A stretch of DNA of 7,527 nucleotides, from contig PLYB01000224.1 of the NCBI GenBank assembly GCA_003151655.1, positions 126 through 7,652 on the forward strand. The letters run 5' to 3'. Of the stretch, positions 1-5,645 are shown one piece after another. Origin of the DNA: Gallionellaceae bacterium. GTDB taxonomy: Bacteria > Pseudomonadota > Gammaproteobacteria > Burkholderiales > Gallionellaceae. How positions within the stretch are numbered: position 1 is the stretch's first letter; each line of letters begins with the position of its first letter. The notes under the pieces were generated by a model. It did not search any database, was not told the DNA's origin, and saw only the letters and a list, made by a program, of their open reading frames with translations. A program made the position numbers and the translations under genes.

Positions 1-72
1 GCCAAGTCGCTGGTTATGTGATCTCGGTGTTCTCTGTGGCTAACCGCTTTTTCTAGGATAAACCGATGCTCG

Positions 73-104
73 AAAAAAGGTTTTAGTAGCCCCTCAACTA
101 AACC
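73..104 (-). terminator. Intrinsic terminator of the HDOD gene
   Basis: Read on the minus strand, GGTTTAG (98-104) pairs with CTAAAACC (79-86) around an 11-base loop, with one bulged base. A run of six T (73-78) follows directly. It lies two bases past the HDOD stop codon, so it fits as that gene's rho-independent terminator. The stem is short (about 7 pairs), so strength is uncertain. Confidence 0.6.
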
Positions 105-106
105 TC

Positions 107-1027
107 TTAGTCCTCTTCCTGATATTGAAATACTGCATCCTTGATATCGCTAAGCTCATCTTCAGTTATCCCCAAGTAGGCTAGAACAACCGGGCCTGAT
201 TCATCCCAGTCATGATCGTTTTGCATCTGCCGGGTGTCGCAAAGAAATTCGGCGAAGCGGATTATGGCTATCAGACCGCGTGCCTCGGCCGAAATATTGT
301 CATCCGAATGCAGAATCGAAATATCGTGATGATTCAACAAAGCCTGGCATATCGGATTCGGCAAACTCCAGCTTTTGGCGAGCAGATAACCAATAGTCGC
401 ATGGTTGGTAGCATGCGTATCATCTTCAAGGCGTGTGAAATCCGACTTGGAACCGGCATTAGCCTTCTTCAACGTTTCTATGTAATCGGGAAATTTTTGC
501 AGCATCAGCGGAATGCCACAGTCACGAAAAAGCCCATACATATACGCCAACTCTTTCGGGACACCTGGAACTCTTTTTGAAAGGTATGCCGCCACGTTCG
601 CCACTTTTTCAGCACTATCCCAGAATCTCTCCATATCCAGCTCTTTTGTTTTCACCGCATTTTTTATAGCTAGCCCGGTAACAATCGAGAGTACATTATT
701 GAGTCCCATCGTCATTGCTGCTTGCTGCACATTTTCGACTTTTGTACGCAATCCGAAAAACGGAGAATTGGCGGTTTTGAGAAGCGATGCCGTCAAAGCT
801 ATATCCTTCGATACTATCTGGGCAATCCGTCGCAAATCGGGCTCTTCTTTACTTTTCTCCCGATTGATTTCAACTATCACGGCAGGGCGTGGGGGAATTT
901 TAATTGAAGACAACAGTTTTTCTGCTTCTTCTTCTGAAACAATAGTTACCATATTCAATGCCAATTGTCTTTGAATTTCATCAATATAAGTCTTTACGTA
1001 ACATTGTGCAATGTAAATGCTAGCCAT
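107..1027 (-). CDS. HDOD domain-containing protein
   Basis: A 306-residue protein with one HDOD domain covering roughly residues 40-245. HDOD domains are HD-phosphohydrolase relatives, usually without enzymatic activity, found in bacterial signalling and regulatory proteins. Recognisable blocks are KIPPRPAV (43-50), the ISKD-like VSKDIALTASLLKTANSPFFG (about 72-92), GLNNVLSIVTGLA (108-120), GLFRDCGIP (165-173) and LLNHHD (230-235). At the usual HD position (168-169) it reads Arg-Asp instead of His-Asp, which agrees with a non-catalytic role. No signal peptide, membrane segment or fused GGDEF/EAL domain is seen, so it should be cytosolic. The start is uncertain: the first ATG has only a weak GATGAG upstream, and Met26 (codon at 950-952) would give 281 residues and begins closer to the conserved part, but it also lacks a clear ribosome site. 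The gene stands alone, divergent from the peptidase. Its specific target is unknown. Confidence 0.85.
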   Translation of the reverse strand: MASIYIAQCYVKTYIDEIQRQLALNMVTIVSEEEAEKLLSSIKIPPRPAVIVEINREKSKEEPDLRRIAQIVSKDIALTASLLKTANSPFFGLRTKVENVQQAAMTMGLNNVLSIVTGLAIKNAVKTKELDMERFWDSAEKVANVAAYLSKRVPGVPKELAYMYGLFRDCGIPLMLQKFPDYIETLKKANAGSKSDFTRLEDDTHATNHATIGYLLAKSWSLPNPICQALLNHHDISILHSDDNISAEARGLIAIIRFAEFLCDTRQMQNDHDWDESGPVVLAYLGITEDELSDIKDAVFQYQEED

Positions 1028-1137
1028 ACTTGCTGCTCATCGCACAGTACCCCATCACACGGTAGCCACCATCAATAAATAGTATTACCCGAACGTTTTT
1101 CGCTGAACCCGATTCACCAACTCAAAAGGAAATGTGC

Positions 1138-1911
1138 ATGACAAAAATATCATCAAGTAATCGCCGCTACGGATGGATACCCGATGTGCCGGATCATCGC
1201 GACCTGCTGTATGCCGCGCTGGTGAGTGTCGCCAAGCTACCCGACAAGATTGATCTTCGCTCTCACTGCCCGCCTGTTTACGATCAAGGTTCACTTGGCA
1301 GTTGCACGGCGAATGCCATTAGCGGAGCGATCCAATTTGAACGGCGCAAACAAGAATTGAAACCTGACTTCGTTCCTTCGCGTCTGTTCATTTACTATAA
1401 CGAACGCGCAATGGAAAACTCAGTCAGCTCAGATGCAGGAGCGCAAATTCGTGACGGCATCAAGAGCATCGCAACCCAAGGTGATTGCCCGGAAACCGAA
1501 TGGCCTTACGACATTGCGAAGTTCACCAGCAAGCCCTCGGCACAATGCTACAGGGATGCGGTTAAATATTTAGCCGTGCAATATCAGCGCGTGCCGCAAA
1601 TTCTCAACCAGATGAAAGGCTGCCTCGCTGCTGGTTTTCCTTTCGTGTTCGGCTTCTCGGTTTATTCCGGGTTTGAAACTGAGGCTGTGGCCGAGACCGG
1701 CGAACTCAACATGCCGGGTTCCAAAGAAAGGCTGTTGGGTGGGCATGCGGTTGTTGCCGTGGGCTATGATGACCGCACCCACTGATTTATGGTACGCAAC
1801 TCATGGGGTGAGAGTTGGGGAATTAACGGTCACTTCACCATGCCCTACGCCTATCTTTCAGACTCTAATCTGGCTGATGATTTGTGGGTCTTGCGACTTG
1901 AGTCGGCGTAA
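1138..1911 (+). pseudogene. C1 family (papain-like) cysteine peptidase, interrupted by in-frame TGA
   Basis: Read through one TGA (1783-1785), this is a 257-codon papain-fold peptidase without a signal peptide, so it should be cytosolic. Key residues can be placed by papain's pattern: Gln50 (oxyanion hole) and Cys56 in DQGSLGSC, His203 in GGHAVVAVGY, and Asn221 in RNSWGESWG. The TGA is codon 216, between His203 and Asn221. As written the product stops at 215 residues and loses the Asn and the last beta strands (conserved blocks FTMPYAYL and DLWVLRLE follow in the same frame with no indel). CGA to TGA is the simplest cause, since relatives often carry a polar residue here, but this is inference. 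I chose the ATG at 1138 over the in-frame ATG at 1132 because AAGGA (1126-1130) sits 7 bases from the former and only 1 from the latter. It could be a pseudogene, a truncated protein, or a base error. Confidence 0.8.
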
Positions 1912-2028
1912 CACAAATCTCGCGCAGCGAACGTTTGCCCCTTCATTCTGATGGGTTTTACCCACCTATGCGCGTTGATTCACGCCATAAAGCTTCTCAG
2001 AGTCAAACTCTTGTAACGAGAATTCCGG
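1912..2028. other. Non-coding gap with two short hairpins
   Basis: No gene is seen between the peptidase remnant and the dinJ promoter. TGGGT (1952-1956) and ACCCA (1960-1964) form a tight hairpin, and TATG-C-GCG (1967-1974) pairs with CGC-CATA (1983-1989) with one bulged base. The first resembles the TGATGGGTTT...ACCCATCC arms of short dispersed repeats common in proteobacteria. There is no T run, so neither is a classic terminator. Confidence 0.3.
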
Positions 2029-2052
2029 TATACTGTAGCTTAATTGAGCTAC
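2029..2052 (+). promoter_or_regulatory. Probable dinJ-yafQ promoter and operator
   Basis: A -10-like TATACT (2029-2034) is followed at once by a palindrome, GTAGCT (2035-2040) and AGCTAC (2047-2052), around TAATTG. The site lies 30 bases before the dinJ start, where a repressor dimer would block transcription. DinJ-type antitoxins carry a ribbon-helix-helix DNA-binding fold and repress their own operons, so autoregulation through this palindrome is a reasonable inference. No good -35 box is seen at normal spacing; TTGTAA (2011-2016) is only 12 bases upstream. Confidence 0.5.
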
Positions 2053-2082
2053 ACTATCTTTCAATCACAAAGGAGCATGAAT

Positions 2083-2343
2083 ATGGCCGCCACCGCTTTT
2101 GTACGTGCGAGAATTGATGAATCGCTTAAAGTAGAAGCCGCCGCAGTGCTAGCGGATATGGGACTTACTGTATCCGATGTCGTACGCATCGTCTTGACCA
2201 GAGTCGCCAAAGATAAAGCACTGCCTTTTGAAATGCGCATACCCAACAAACTCACTTCTGAAACGCTCGCCAAGAGCGAGCGAGGGGAAGACATTCATCA
2301 CGCTAAGGATGCCGACGATCTCTATAAGCAATTGGGTATCTGA
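2083..2343 (+). CDS. dinJ: Type II antitoxin, RelB/DinJ family
   Basis: An 86-residue antitoxin, the same length as E. coli DinJ. The N-terminal part, with blocks AFVRARIDESLK (5-16) and DMGLTVSDVVRIVLTRVA (25-42), is the ribbon-helix-helix DNA-binding and dimerisation region. The C-terminal part (about 55-86), ending in KDADDLYKQLGI, should wrap and neutralise the toxin. It would bind YafQ in the cytosol and repress its own operon. The ATG at 2083 is chosen because AAGGAG (2070-2075) lies 7 bases upstream; the in-frame ATG at 2077 is too close to it. The stop codon TGA shares its last base with the yafQ ATG, so the two are probably translationally coupled. The gene looks intact. Confidence 0.92.
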   Translation: MAATAFVRARIDESLKVEAAAVLADMGLTVSDVVRIVLTRVAKDKALPFEMRIPNKLTSETLAKSERGEDIHHAKDADDLYKQLGI

Positions 2344-2615
2344 TGCGTCAGCCAGATTACTCAGGTCAGTTCAAGCGCGATGTGAAACAATCTCAAAAAC
2401 GCGGAAAAGACATGGATAAGCTCAAGTCATTGTTGAACTTGCTCATTAAGGGCGATCCGCTACCAACCATTTATCTTGACCATCCGCTGAAAGGTGAATG
2501 GAAAGGATTTCGAGATGCGCATATAGAACCGGATTGGCTGTTGATTTACAAAATTACAGCGAATGTTGTGCGCTTCGAGCGGACAGGAAGGCACTCAGAC
2601 TTATTCAACGAGTAG
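2343..2615 (+). CDS. yafQ: Type II toxin, YafQ family mRNA interferase
   Basis: A 90-residue RelE/ParE-superfamily toxin. YafQ enzymes bind the ribosome and cut mRNA in the A site, stopping translation when the antitoxin is degraded. Residues equivalent to the E. coli YafQ active site are all present with a constant offset of three: His47, His60, Asp64, Trp65, Arg80, His84 and Phe88, within the blocks DHPLKGEWKGFRDAH and EPDWLLIYK and the tail FERTGRHSDLF. The sequence therefore predicts an active toxin. The start overlaps the dinJ stop by one base, with no strong ribosome site of its own, typical of an antitoxin-first operon in which toxin translation depends on antitoxin translation. No terminator is visible in the 25 bases before the next promoter region. 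Confidence 0.93.
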   Translation: MRQPDYSGQFKRDVKQSQKRGKDMDKLKSLLNLLIKGDPLPTIYLDHPLKGEWKGFRDAHIEPDWLLIYKITANVVRFERTGRHSDLFNE

Positions 2616-2640
2616 GATTGATACGCCCATCGATAATTTG

Positions 2641-2689
2641 TTGTATGGTGCGATAGCTTATCCCTATAATAAACGCGCACGGTATACAA
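2641..2689 (+). promoter_or_regulatory. Promoter and probable operator of the second toxin-antitoxin module
   Basis: TTGTAT (2641-2646) and a perfect TATAAT (2665-2670) are 18 bases apart, giving a good sigma-70 promoter. It is flanked by an imperfect inverted repeat: TTGTATGGTGCG (2641-2652) against CGCACGGTATACAA (2676-2689), matching at 11 positions with one mismatch and a two-base gap. GTATAC within the right arm (2682-2687) is itself palindromic. The arms bracket the -10 box, a usual place for an autoregulating antitoxin to bind, so an operator is inferred. Confidence 0.6.
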
Positions 2690-2707
2690 CATCCATAAGG
2701 AATTGCG

Positions 2708-2956
2708 ATGACAACAATTGAATTGAAACTCAACCTGCCAGATCAACTAGCGAAAGATGTTGTCCGCATGGGATTAACCAGTCCAGACAGCCTGCAATCA
2801 TTGTTACGTGAGGCAGTTCGCAACCAGCGGCTTGCAGGACTTGCCGAAGCTCGAAAACGCATTGCGGCGGCGAATATCCCTCCACTAACGATGGAAGAAA
2901 TCGAAGCAGAAATTGCCGCTGATCGCTCTGAAAGACGCAGCACGGCTCCCCACTGA
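2708..2956 (+). CDS. Type II antitoxin of a PIN-toxin module
   Basis: An 82-residue protein starting with a short beta strand (TTIELKLNLP) followed by helical segments LAKDVVRMGL and PDSLQSLLREAVRNQRL, then an acidic tail MEEIEAEIAADRSE (about 62-75). This layout, a DNA-binding N-terminus and a toxin-binding acidic C-terminus, together with a PIN toxin reading frame 5 bases downstream, identifies it as an antitoxin. It should repress its own promoter and neutralise the toxin in the cytosol. AAGGA (2697-2701) lies 6 bases before the ATG. The gene is intact although its partner is frameshifted, so it may now be an orphan antitoxin. The exact antitoxin family is not certain. Confidence 0.82.
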   Translation: MTTIELKLNLPDQLAKDVVRMGLTSPDSLQSLLREAVRNQRLAGLAEARKRIAAANIPPLTMEEIEAEIAADRSERRSTAPH

Positions 2957-2961
2957 TTAAC

Positions 2962-3386
2962 ATGCGGCTGGTGCTTGATACCAACGTCGTTGCTTCCGGC
3001 CTACTTTGGAACGGAACGCCCTCACACATAATTGATGCAGCCCAAGCGGGGCAATCGAGATATACACCAGCCGAGTCTTGCTCACCGAACTGACCCGCAT
3101 TCTTAAACGAGAAAAATTTGCCAAAGTTGTTGCGGCCAGCGGTTTGGATATTGAAGGACTGGTTCTGGGCTACGCATCACTTGCCTTGATTGTTGAACCT
3201 TTGCCAATTCCGCCAACTATTATTGCCGATCCAGACGACGACCATGTGCTGGCCTGCGCACTCGCCGCACAGGCCGAGTTAATCGTCTCGGGTGACAAAC
3301 ACTTGCTTGATTTGGAAGAGTATCAAAACATAGAAATTGTCACAGCGGCAAAATCCATGGAGCGGATAAGATCGGTGTTGATTTGA
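2962..3386 (+). pseudogene. PIN-domain toxin, broken by a one-base frameshift
   Basis: The first segment starts at ATG 2962 with MRLVLDTNV and runs in frame to about 3050; the rest continues in another frame (from about 3051) as IEIYTSRVLLTELTRILKRE and onward to the stop at 3384-3386. Adding one base near 3048-3055 restores a single 141-residue protein of normal length for the 'putative toxin, PIN family' group. The restored protein has the acidic residues expected to bind Mg2+ in PIN ribonucleases: Asp6, Glu43, one of Asp92-94 in DPDDDHVLACA, and Asp112 in SGDKHLL. As written, translation from 2962 ends at TGA 3091-3093 after 43 residues, and the toxin is dead. The lost base could be a G in the GGGG run (3048-3051) or an A in CAATC. 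An internal TTG at 3078 would lack Asp6, so it would not make an active enzyme. Confidence 0.85.
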
Positions 3387-3635
3387 AATATTTGATAGGC
3401 ACGACATGTAGTTCAATTAGTCGCTGGTCACAGCTATTGGATTGTAGCCCGGAAGAAGCACAGCGGATTCCGGGAACATCCGTCAGGGTGCAGCAATTAG
3501 ACATTCAGTGGAGTGCAACAAATCCCGGATTCCACGTTGTTTCATCCATGCTACGCTGGCTACGCCGCCGTGAGCCGGGCAGTGAAGCTGGCGAAAAAGA
3601 GGAGGGAGAATGTCAAATGTAAGGCTCCTCGGTTC
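3387..3635. other. Non-coding gap between convergent genes
   Basis: This stretch separates the plus-strand PIN remnant from the minus-strand carbonic anhydrase. Apart from the inverted repeat at 3444-3554 I see no gene. A GGAGGGAG (3601-3608) looks like a ribosome site, but the ATG at 3610 is one base away and opens only a 28-codon frame running antisense into the carbonic anhydrase, and the ATG at 3617 is followed at once by a stop. No clear bidirectional terminator is present. Confidence 0.4.
3444..3554. repeat. REP/MITE-like imperfect inverted repeat
   Basis: The left arm (3444-3475), starting GTAGCCCGGA and ending ATTCCGGGA, is the reverse complement of the right arm (3523-3554), starting TCCCGGATTCC and ending ATGCTAC, at 24 of 32 positions. 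The arms enclose a 47-base centre. The arms' outer GTAGC and inner TCCGGGA are perfectly paired. Sequences with GTAGCCCGGAT...ATCCGGG ends are familiar dispersed repeats in beta- and gammaproteobacteria. There is no transposase gene, so it would be a non-autonomous or palindromic element. Whether it moves is not shown, and no target duplication was identified. Confidence 0.6.
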
Positions 3636-4349
3636 TTATTTGATTTCGGAAAGCAGCTTGGGGTCTGTCACCAGCTTGCGCACGCCGTGGGCGTGACTAT
3701 CTTCTTTAAACTTATTTTCTTTGCACCACCTGCCTATACTGTTCATGTCCAACTTGGCGCAATGCGGGCGCACGCTCCATGTGACCTGATACGGAGAGCA
3801 TCTCTGATCCGAGTAATCAGGGCCGGTGGTCGATCCCAGAAATTCGACTGACTTACCGGTATCGTTCGGGATCTTCTTCGCCTGATGGTAGCCATTGTCT
3901 AGGTCTGGCATGTAGTCAAAGTCATTAAAGTTCAGCGCGGTTGGATCGTTCACCACCAGCGTAAACACTTGGGACTCTACACGCAGATTCGGATTGGTAC
4001 AGGACGGGGTCACGCAAGAATCCAGCTCTTTGCCTGGCTTAGTGTCGCAAGAGCCATACACCCAATGAACCTCTATCGTATCGCCCGGTTTGAGGCCGTC
4101 ATGATCGCCCTCGCAAATCGAGCTTGTGGTCTTTTGCTCATCAGCACTCAAATTCGGGTTCTGGCTGATTGCACACTGGTAACCGCTACCGCTATCAATA
4201 GGGTAGTCCTTGGCCTTGTGTTCCGCGTTTTTGTGAAAATGGATGTTGCATAGATTCATTTCCTTATAGCTAGGCGCTATCGCAAAAACGCTTTTATTAT
4301 TCCCTTGTAGTTTGTCGATGTCGCGTGGTGCTTGCGGGCCGAAGCCCAC
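3636..4349 (-). CDS. Delta-class carbonic anhydrase
   Basis: A 237-residue product from a GTG start, recognised from the blocks GFGPQAPRDID (2-12), APSYKEMNLCNIHFHKNAEHK (about 25-45), HWVYGSCD (95-102), VEFLGSTTGPDYS (168-180) and VTWSVRPHCAKLD (189-201). Delta carbonic anhydrases interconvert CO2 and bicarbonate with a zinc ion held by three histidines; His37, His39 and His44 in HFHKNAEH are the likely ligands. Nine cysteines suggest disulfides and an exported, periplasmic enzyme. No signal peptide is present at the GTG start, and no ribosome site is seen before it. The frame stays open upstream for 17 codons (to TAG 4401-4403), reading ...SKACKTC just before the GTG, with no ATG, GTG or TTG. 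The N-terminus therefore looks lost, frameshifted or recoded. It lies 16 bases after the secreted-protein gene, probably in one operon. Confidence 0.8.
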   Translation of the reverse strand: MGFGPQAPRDIDKLQGNNKSVFAIAPSYKEMNLCNIHFHKNAEHKAKDYPIDSGSGYQCAISQNPNLSADEQKTTSSICEGDHDGLKPGDTIEVHWVYGSCDTKPGKELDSCVTPSCTNPNLRVESQVFTLVVNDPTALNFNDFDYMPDLDNGYHQAKKIPNDTGKSVEFLGSTTGPDYSDQRCSPYQVTWSVRPHCAKLDMNSIGRWCKENKFKEDSHAHGVRKLVTDPKLLSEIK

Positions 4350-4365
4350 ACACGTTTTACACGCT

Positions 4366-5106
4366 TTACTTCTGAGCCGCCGCCTCGACTTTTTGTTTGG
4401 CTATGTCGGCAGCCATTTCATCTTGCGCCTTGCCTGCCTGGAATTTTTGCCATAACGCACGGTCATTATTCATGCTGGTTTTAACCGCGGCTTCGGTCAA
4501 CTTCGCTACAGAAGCGACATCCAAACCTAAAGGCACGTTCCCCAAATCTTTGAATTTGACCCCTACTTGAATTTCGTTACACTCCTTACAAACGGCTGAA
4601 TTGGAGTAGACAACCTTGTCTGAGTCATCCGTAATAGCGAGCTCAAGGAAATAGCCGTATTCGCGCTTGGTGATGTTTCCGGTCGCGGTCAGCTTGGCTG
4701 CGGGATGAACTCCGCCATAGAACACCTGATAACGATTTTGTAATCCCTCATGGAGCGCCCACTGAAAACTGGCTTGCAGGCGTTTTTCTTCTAACGCAAT
4801 TCGTTCGACCAAGGCTTTGGCATCAGCTCGTTTACGCTCTTCGATTTGTTGCGGGGTTGGGCCACCGTTCTTGAATGCAGCAAATTCTTCCATTTGCCTT
4901 TTCTTGAAGTTATCAAAAGAATCCCCTTCATCGGCAGCAGGTTTATTTTCACCTGCTTTGATGTTGTAGCGATTCATAATATCGCCAACCAGCAAATTCA
5001 CACCGCTGACGGGGAGAAGAATTAACGACTCCTTGTCCGAATCTGCAGCTTGTACTTGCGAAACGATCCCGGCAAAACATAGCACCGTTAACAATATTCT
5101 CATCAT
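4366..5106 (-). CDS. Uncharacterised secreted protein upstream of delta carbonic anhydrase
   Basis: A 246-residue protein I do not recognise. It opens with a Sec signal peptide: a hydrophobic stretch ILLTVLCFAGIV and a likely cleavage after VQA, about residue 20. The Cys in LTVLC lacks a small residue before it, so this is not a lipobox. The mature protein has a lysine/glutamate-rich segment likely to be helical or coiled coil (from FKKRQMEEF through QQIEERKRADAKALVERIALEEKRL), then a mixed region with aromatic residues and a CKEC pair (CxxC, about residues 177-180), and an alanine/lysine-rich tail. The start is the ATG at 5106 (or 5103, in tandem), since GAGGGAG (5112-5118) lies 5-8 bases upstream; an in-frame ATG at 5133 has no such site. 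Its position just before the carbonic anhydrase suggests a shared periplasmic role, but the function is unknown. Confidence 0.75.
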   Translation of the reverse strand: MMRILLTVLCFAGIVSQVQAADSDKESLILLPVSGVNLLVGDIMNRYNIKAGENKPAADEGDSFDNFKKRQMEEFAAFKNGGPTPQQIEERKRADAKALVERIALEEKRLQASFQWALHEGLQNRYQVFYGGVHPAAKLTATGNITKREYGYFLELAITDDSDKVVYSNSAVCKECNEIQVGVKFKDLGNVPLGLDVASVAKLTEAAVKTSMNNDRALWQKFQAGKAQDEMAADIAKQKVEAAAQK

Positions 5107-5192
5107 CAAAACTCCCTCATTAAAAACAGCCATATTGCAGGCACGTCCGCATGGAAAATTTCGTTACTACCTCCCTTGCGCCCTCTTCAAGT

Positions 5193-5366
5193 TCAGGTAT
5201 TGCATTGGTTCGTTAGTGCGAGTTGCCGGTTTTGTAAGGCCGCCTGAGTAGGCTGGCTATATCTGGGTTGCGTTTGATCGATTTGCCCCATCACGGTGGC
5301 AATTAATTTTGACATACTGAAAACGCCGGAACGGCATGAAGAAAAAACAGATAGGCTTGCATTCAT
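5193..5366 (-). CDS. Possible small ORF, 57 residues, unknown
   Basis: The ATG (5364-5366) follows AGGGG at a spacing of about 7 bases. The product begins MNASLSVFSS and ends in a Gln/Asn-rich stretch (SQPTQAALQNRQLALTNQ). I recognise no domain, signal peptide or membrane segment. The frame is open further upstream with a glycine-rich reading that does not look like a conserved protein. It may be a chance ORF; the ribosome site and the hairpin around its start are the only support. Confidence 0.25.
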   Translation of the reverse strand: MNASLSVFSSCRSGVFSMSKLIATVMGQIDQTQPRYSQPTQAALQNRQLALTNQCNT

Positions 5367-5387
5367 GTTATTCCCCTGAAATAACAT
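5365..5387 (-). promoter_or_regulatory. Hairpin over the start of the small ORF
   Basis: ATGTTATT and AATAACAT form a perfect 8-bp stem with a 7-base loop, TCAGGGG on the minus strand. The loop holds the AGGGG ribosome site, and the stem takes in the first two bases of the small ORF's ATG. In RNA it could limit translation starting here. It could equally be a protein-binding palindrome. There is no T run, so it is not a terminator. Confidence 0.35.
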
Positions 5388-5645
5388 ACTTGCCGATTGA
5401 CCGCTCCCGTTGTAACGAGAACCTCCAAGGCCGGAAACCCCAACCTTAACCATCCCAATGCGGGATAGCAGAACTTGCGCCAGCCTCCTGTTCTGATGAA
5501 TCGCCACGCCTATACGCCGTACTTAGCGACGCTATTTTGCTGCGGCAACCACGCAAGAATGAAAGATCATACAGAAGTCCGGGGGGGGGTAGCAAGCTGT
5601 TTTTTGCGCTGCCAGTTGAGTCGGCGTAACCCCGCCATCAAGCAA

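Larger units (their letters stand above)
5107..5645. other. Long intergenic region between tilS and the secreted-protein gene
   Basis: These 539 bases hold no recognisable gene. They contain a doubtful 57-codon minus-strand ORF (5193-5366), a perfect 8-bp hairpin (5365-5387), a small palindrome TAGCGACGCTA (5524-5534), a run of nine G (5581-5589) and a 15-base match to the 3' end of the peptidase gene (5616-5630). The promoter for the secreted-protein operon should be here, but I find no convincing -35/-10 pair. No good tilS terminator is seen. Confidence 0.5.

Noticed and set aside
1..72. Possible plus-strand gene end at the left edge
   Set aside because: No frame in these bases reads as a recognisable protein, and all are short.
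1028..1137. Divergent promoters between the HDOD and peptidase genes
   Set aside because: AT-rich stretches such as CAATAAATAGTATTA are present, but no -35/-10 pair with normal spacing is convincing on either strand.
1783..1785. Selenocysteine at the in-frame TGA
   Set aside because: The position is not catalytic, no relative is known to me with Cys or Sec there, and I see no clear SECIS-type hairpin just after the TGA.
2011..2022. 12-base match TTGTAACGAGAA, also at 5410-5421
   Set aside because: A shared 12-mer is expected by chance in a window of this length, and the flanks do not align.
3383..3622. A 79-codon plus-strand frame after the PIN toxin
   Set aside because: It is made largely of the inverted-repeat element, has no ribosome site and resembles no protein family.
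3610..3696. ATG after GGAGGGAG opening a 28-codon frame
   Set aside because: The ribosome site is one base from the ATG, and most of the frame is antisense to the carbonic anhydrase.
5193..5507. Longer 104-codon minus-strand version of the small ORF
   Set aside because: The upstream part is glycine-rich with no recognisable similarity, and the better ribosome site belongs to the internal ATG.
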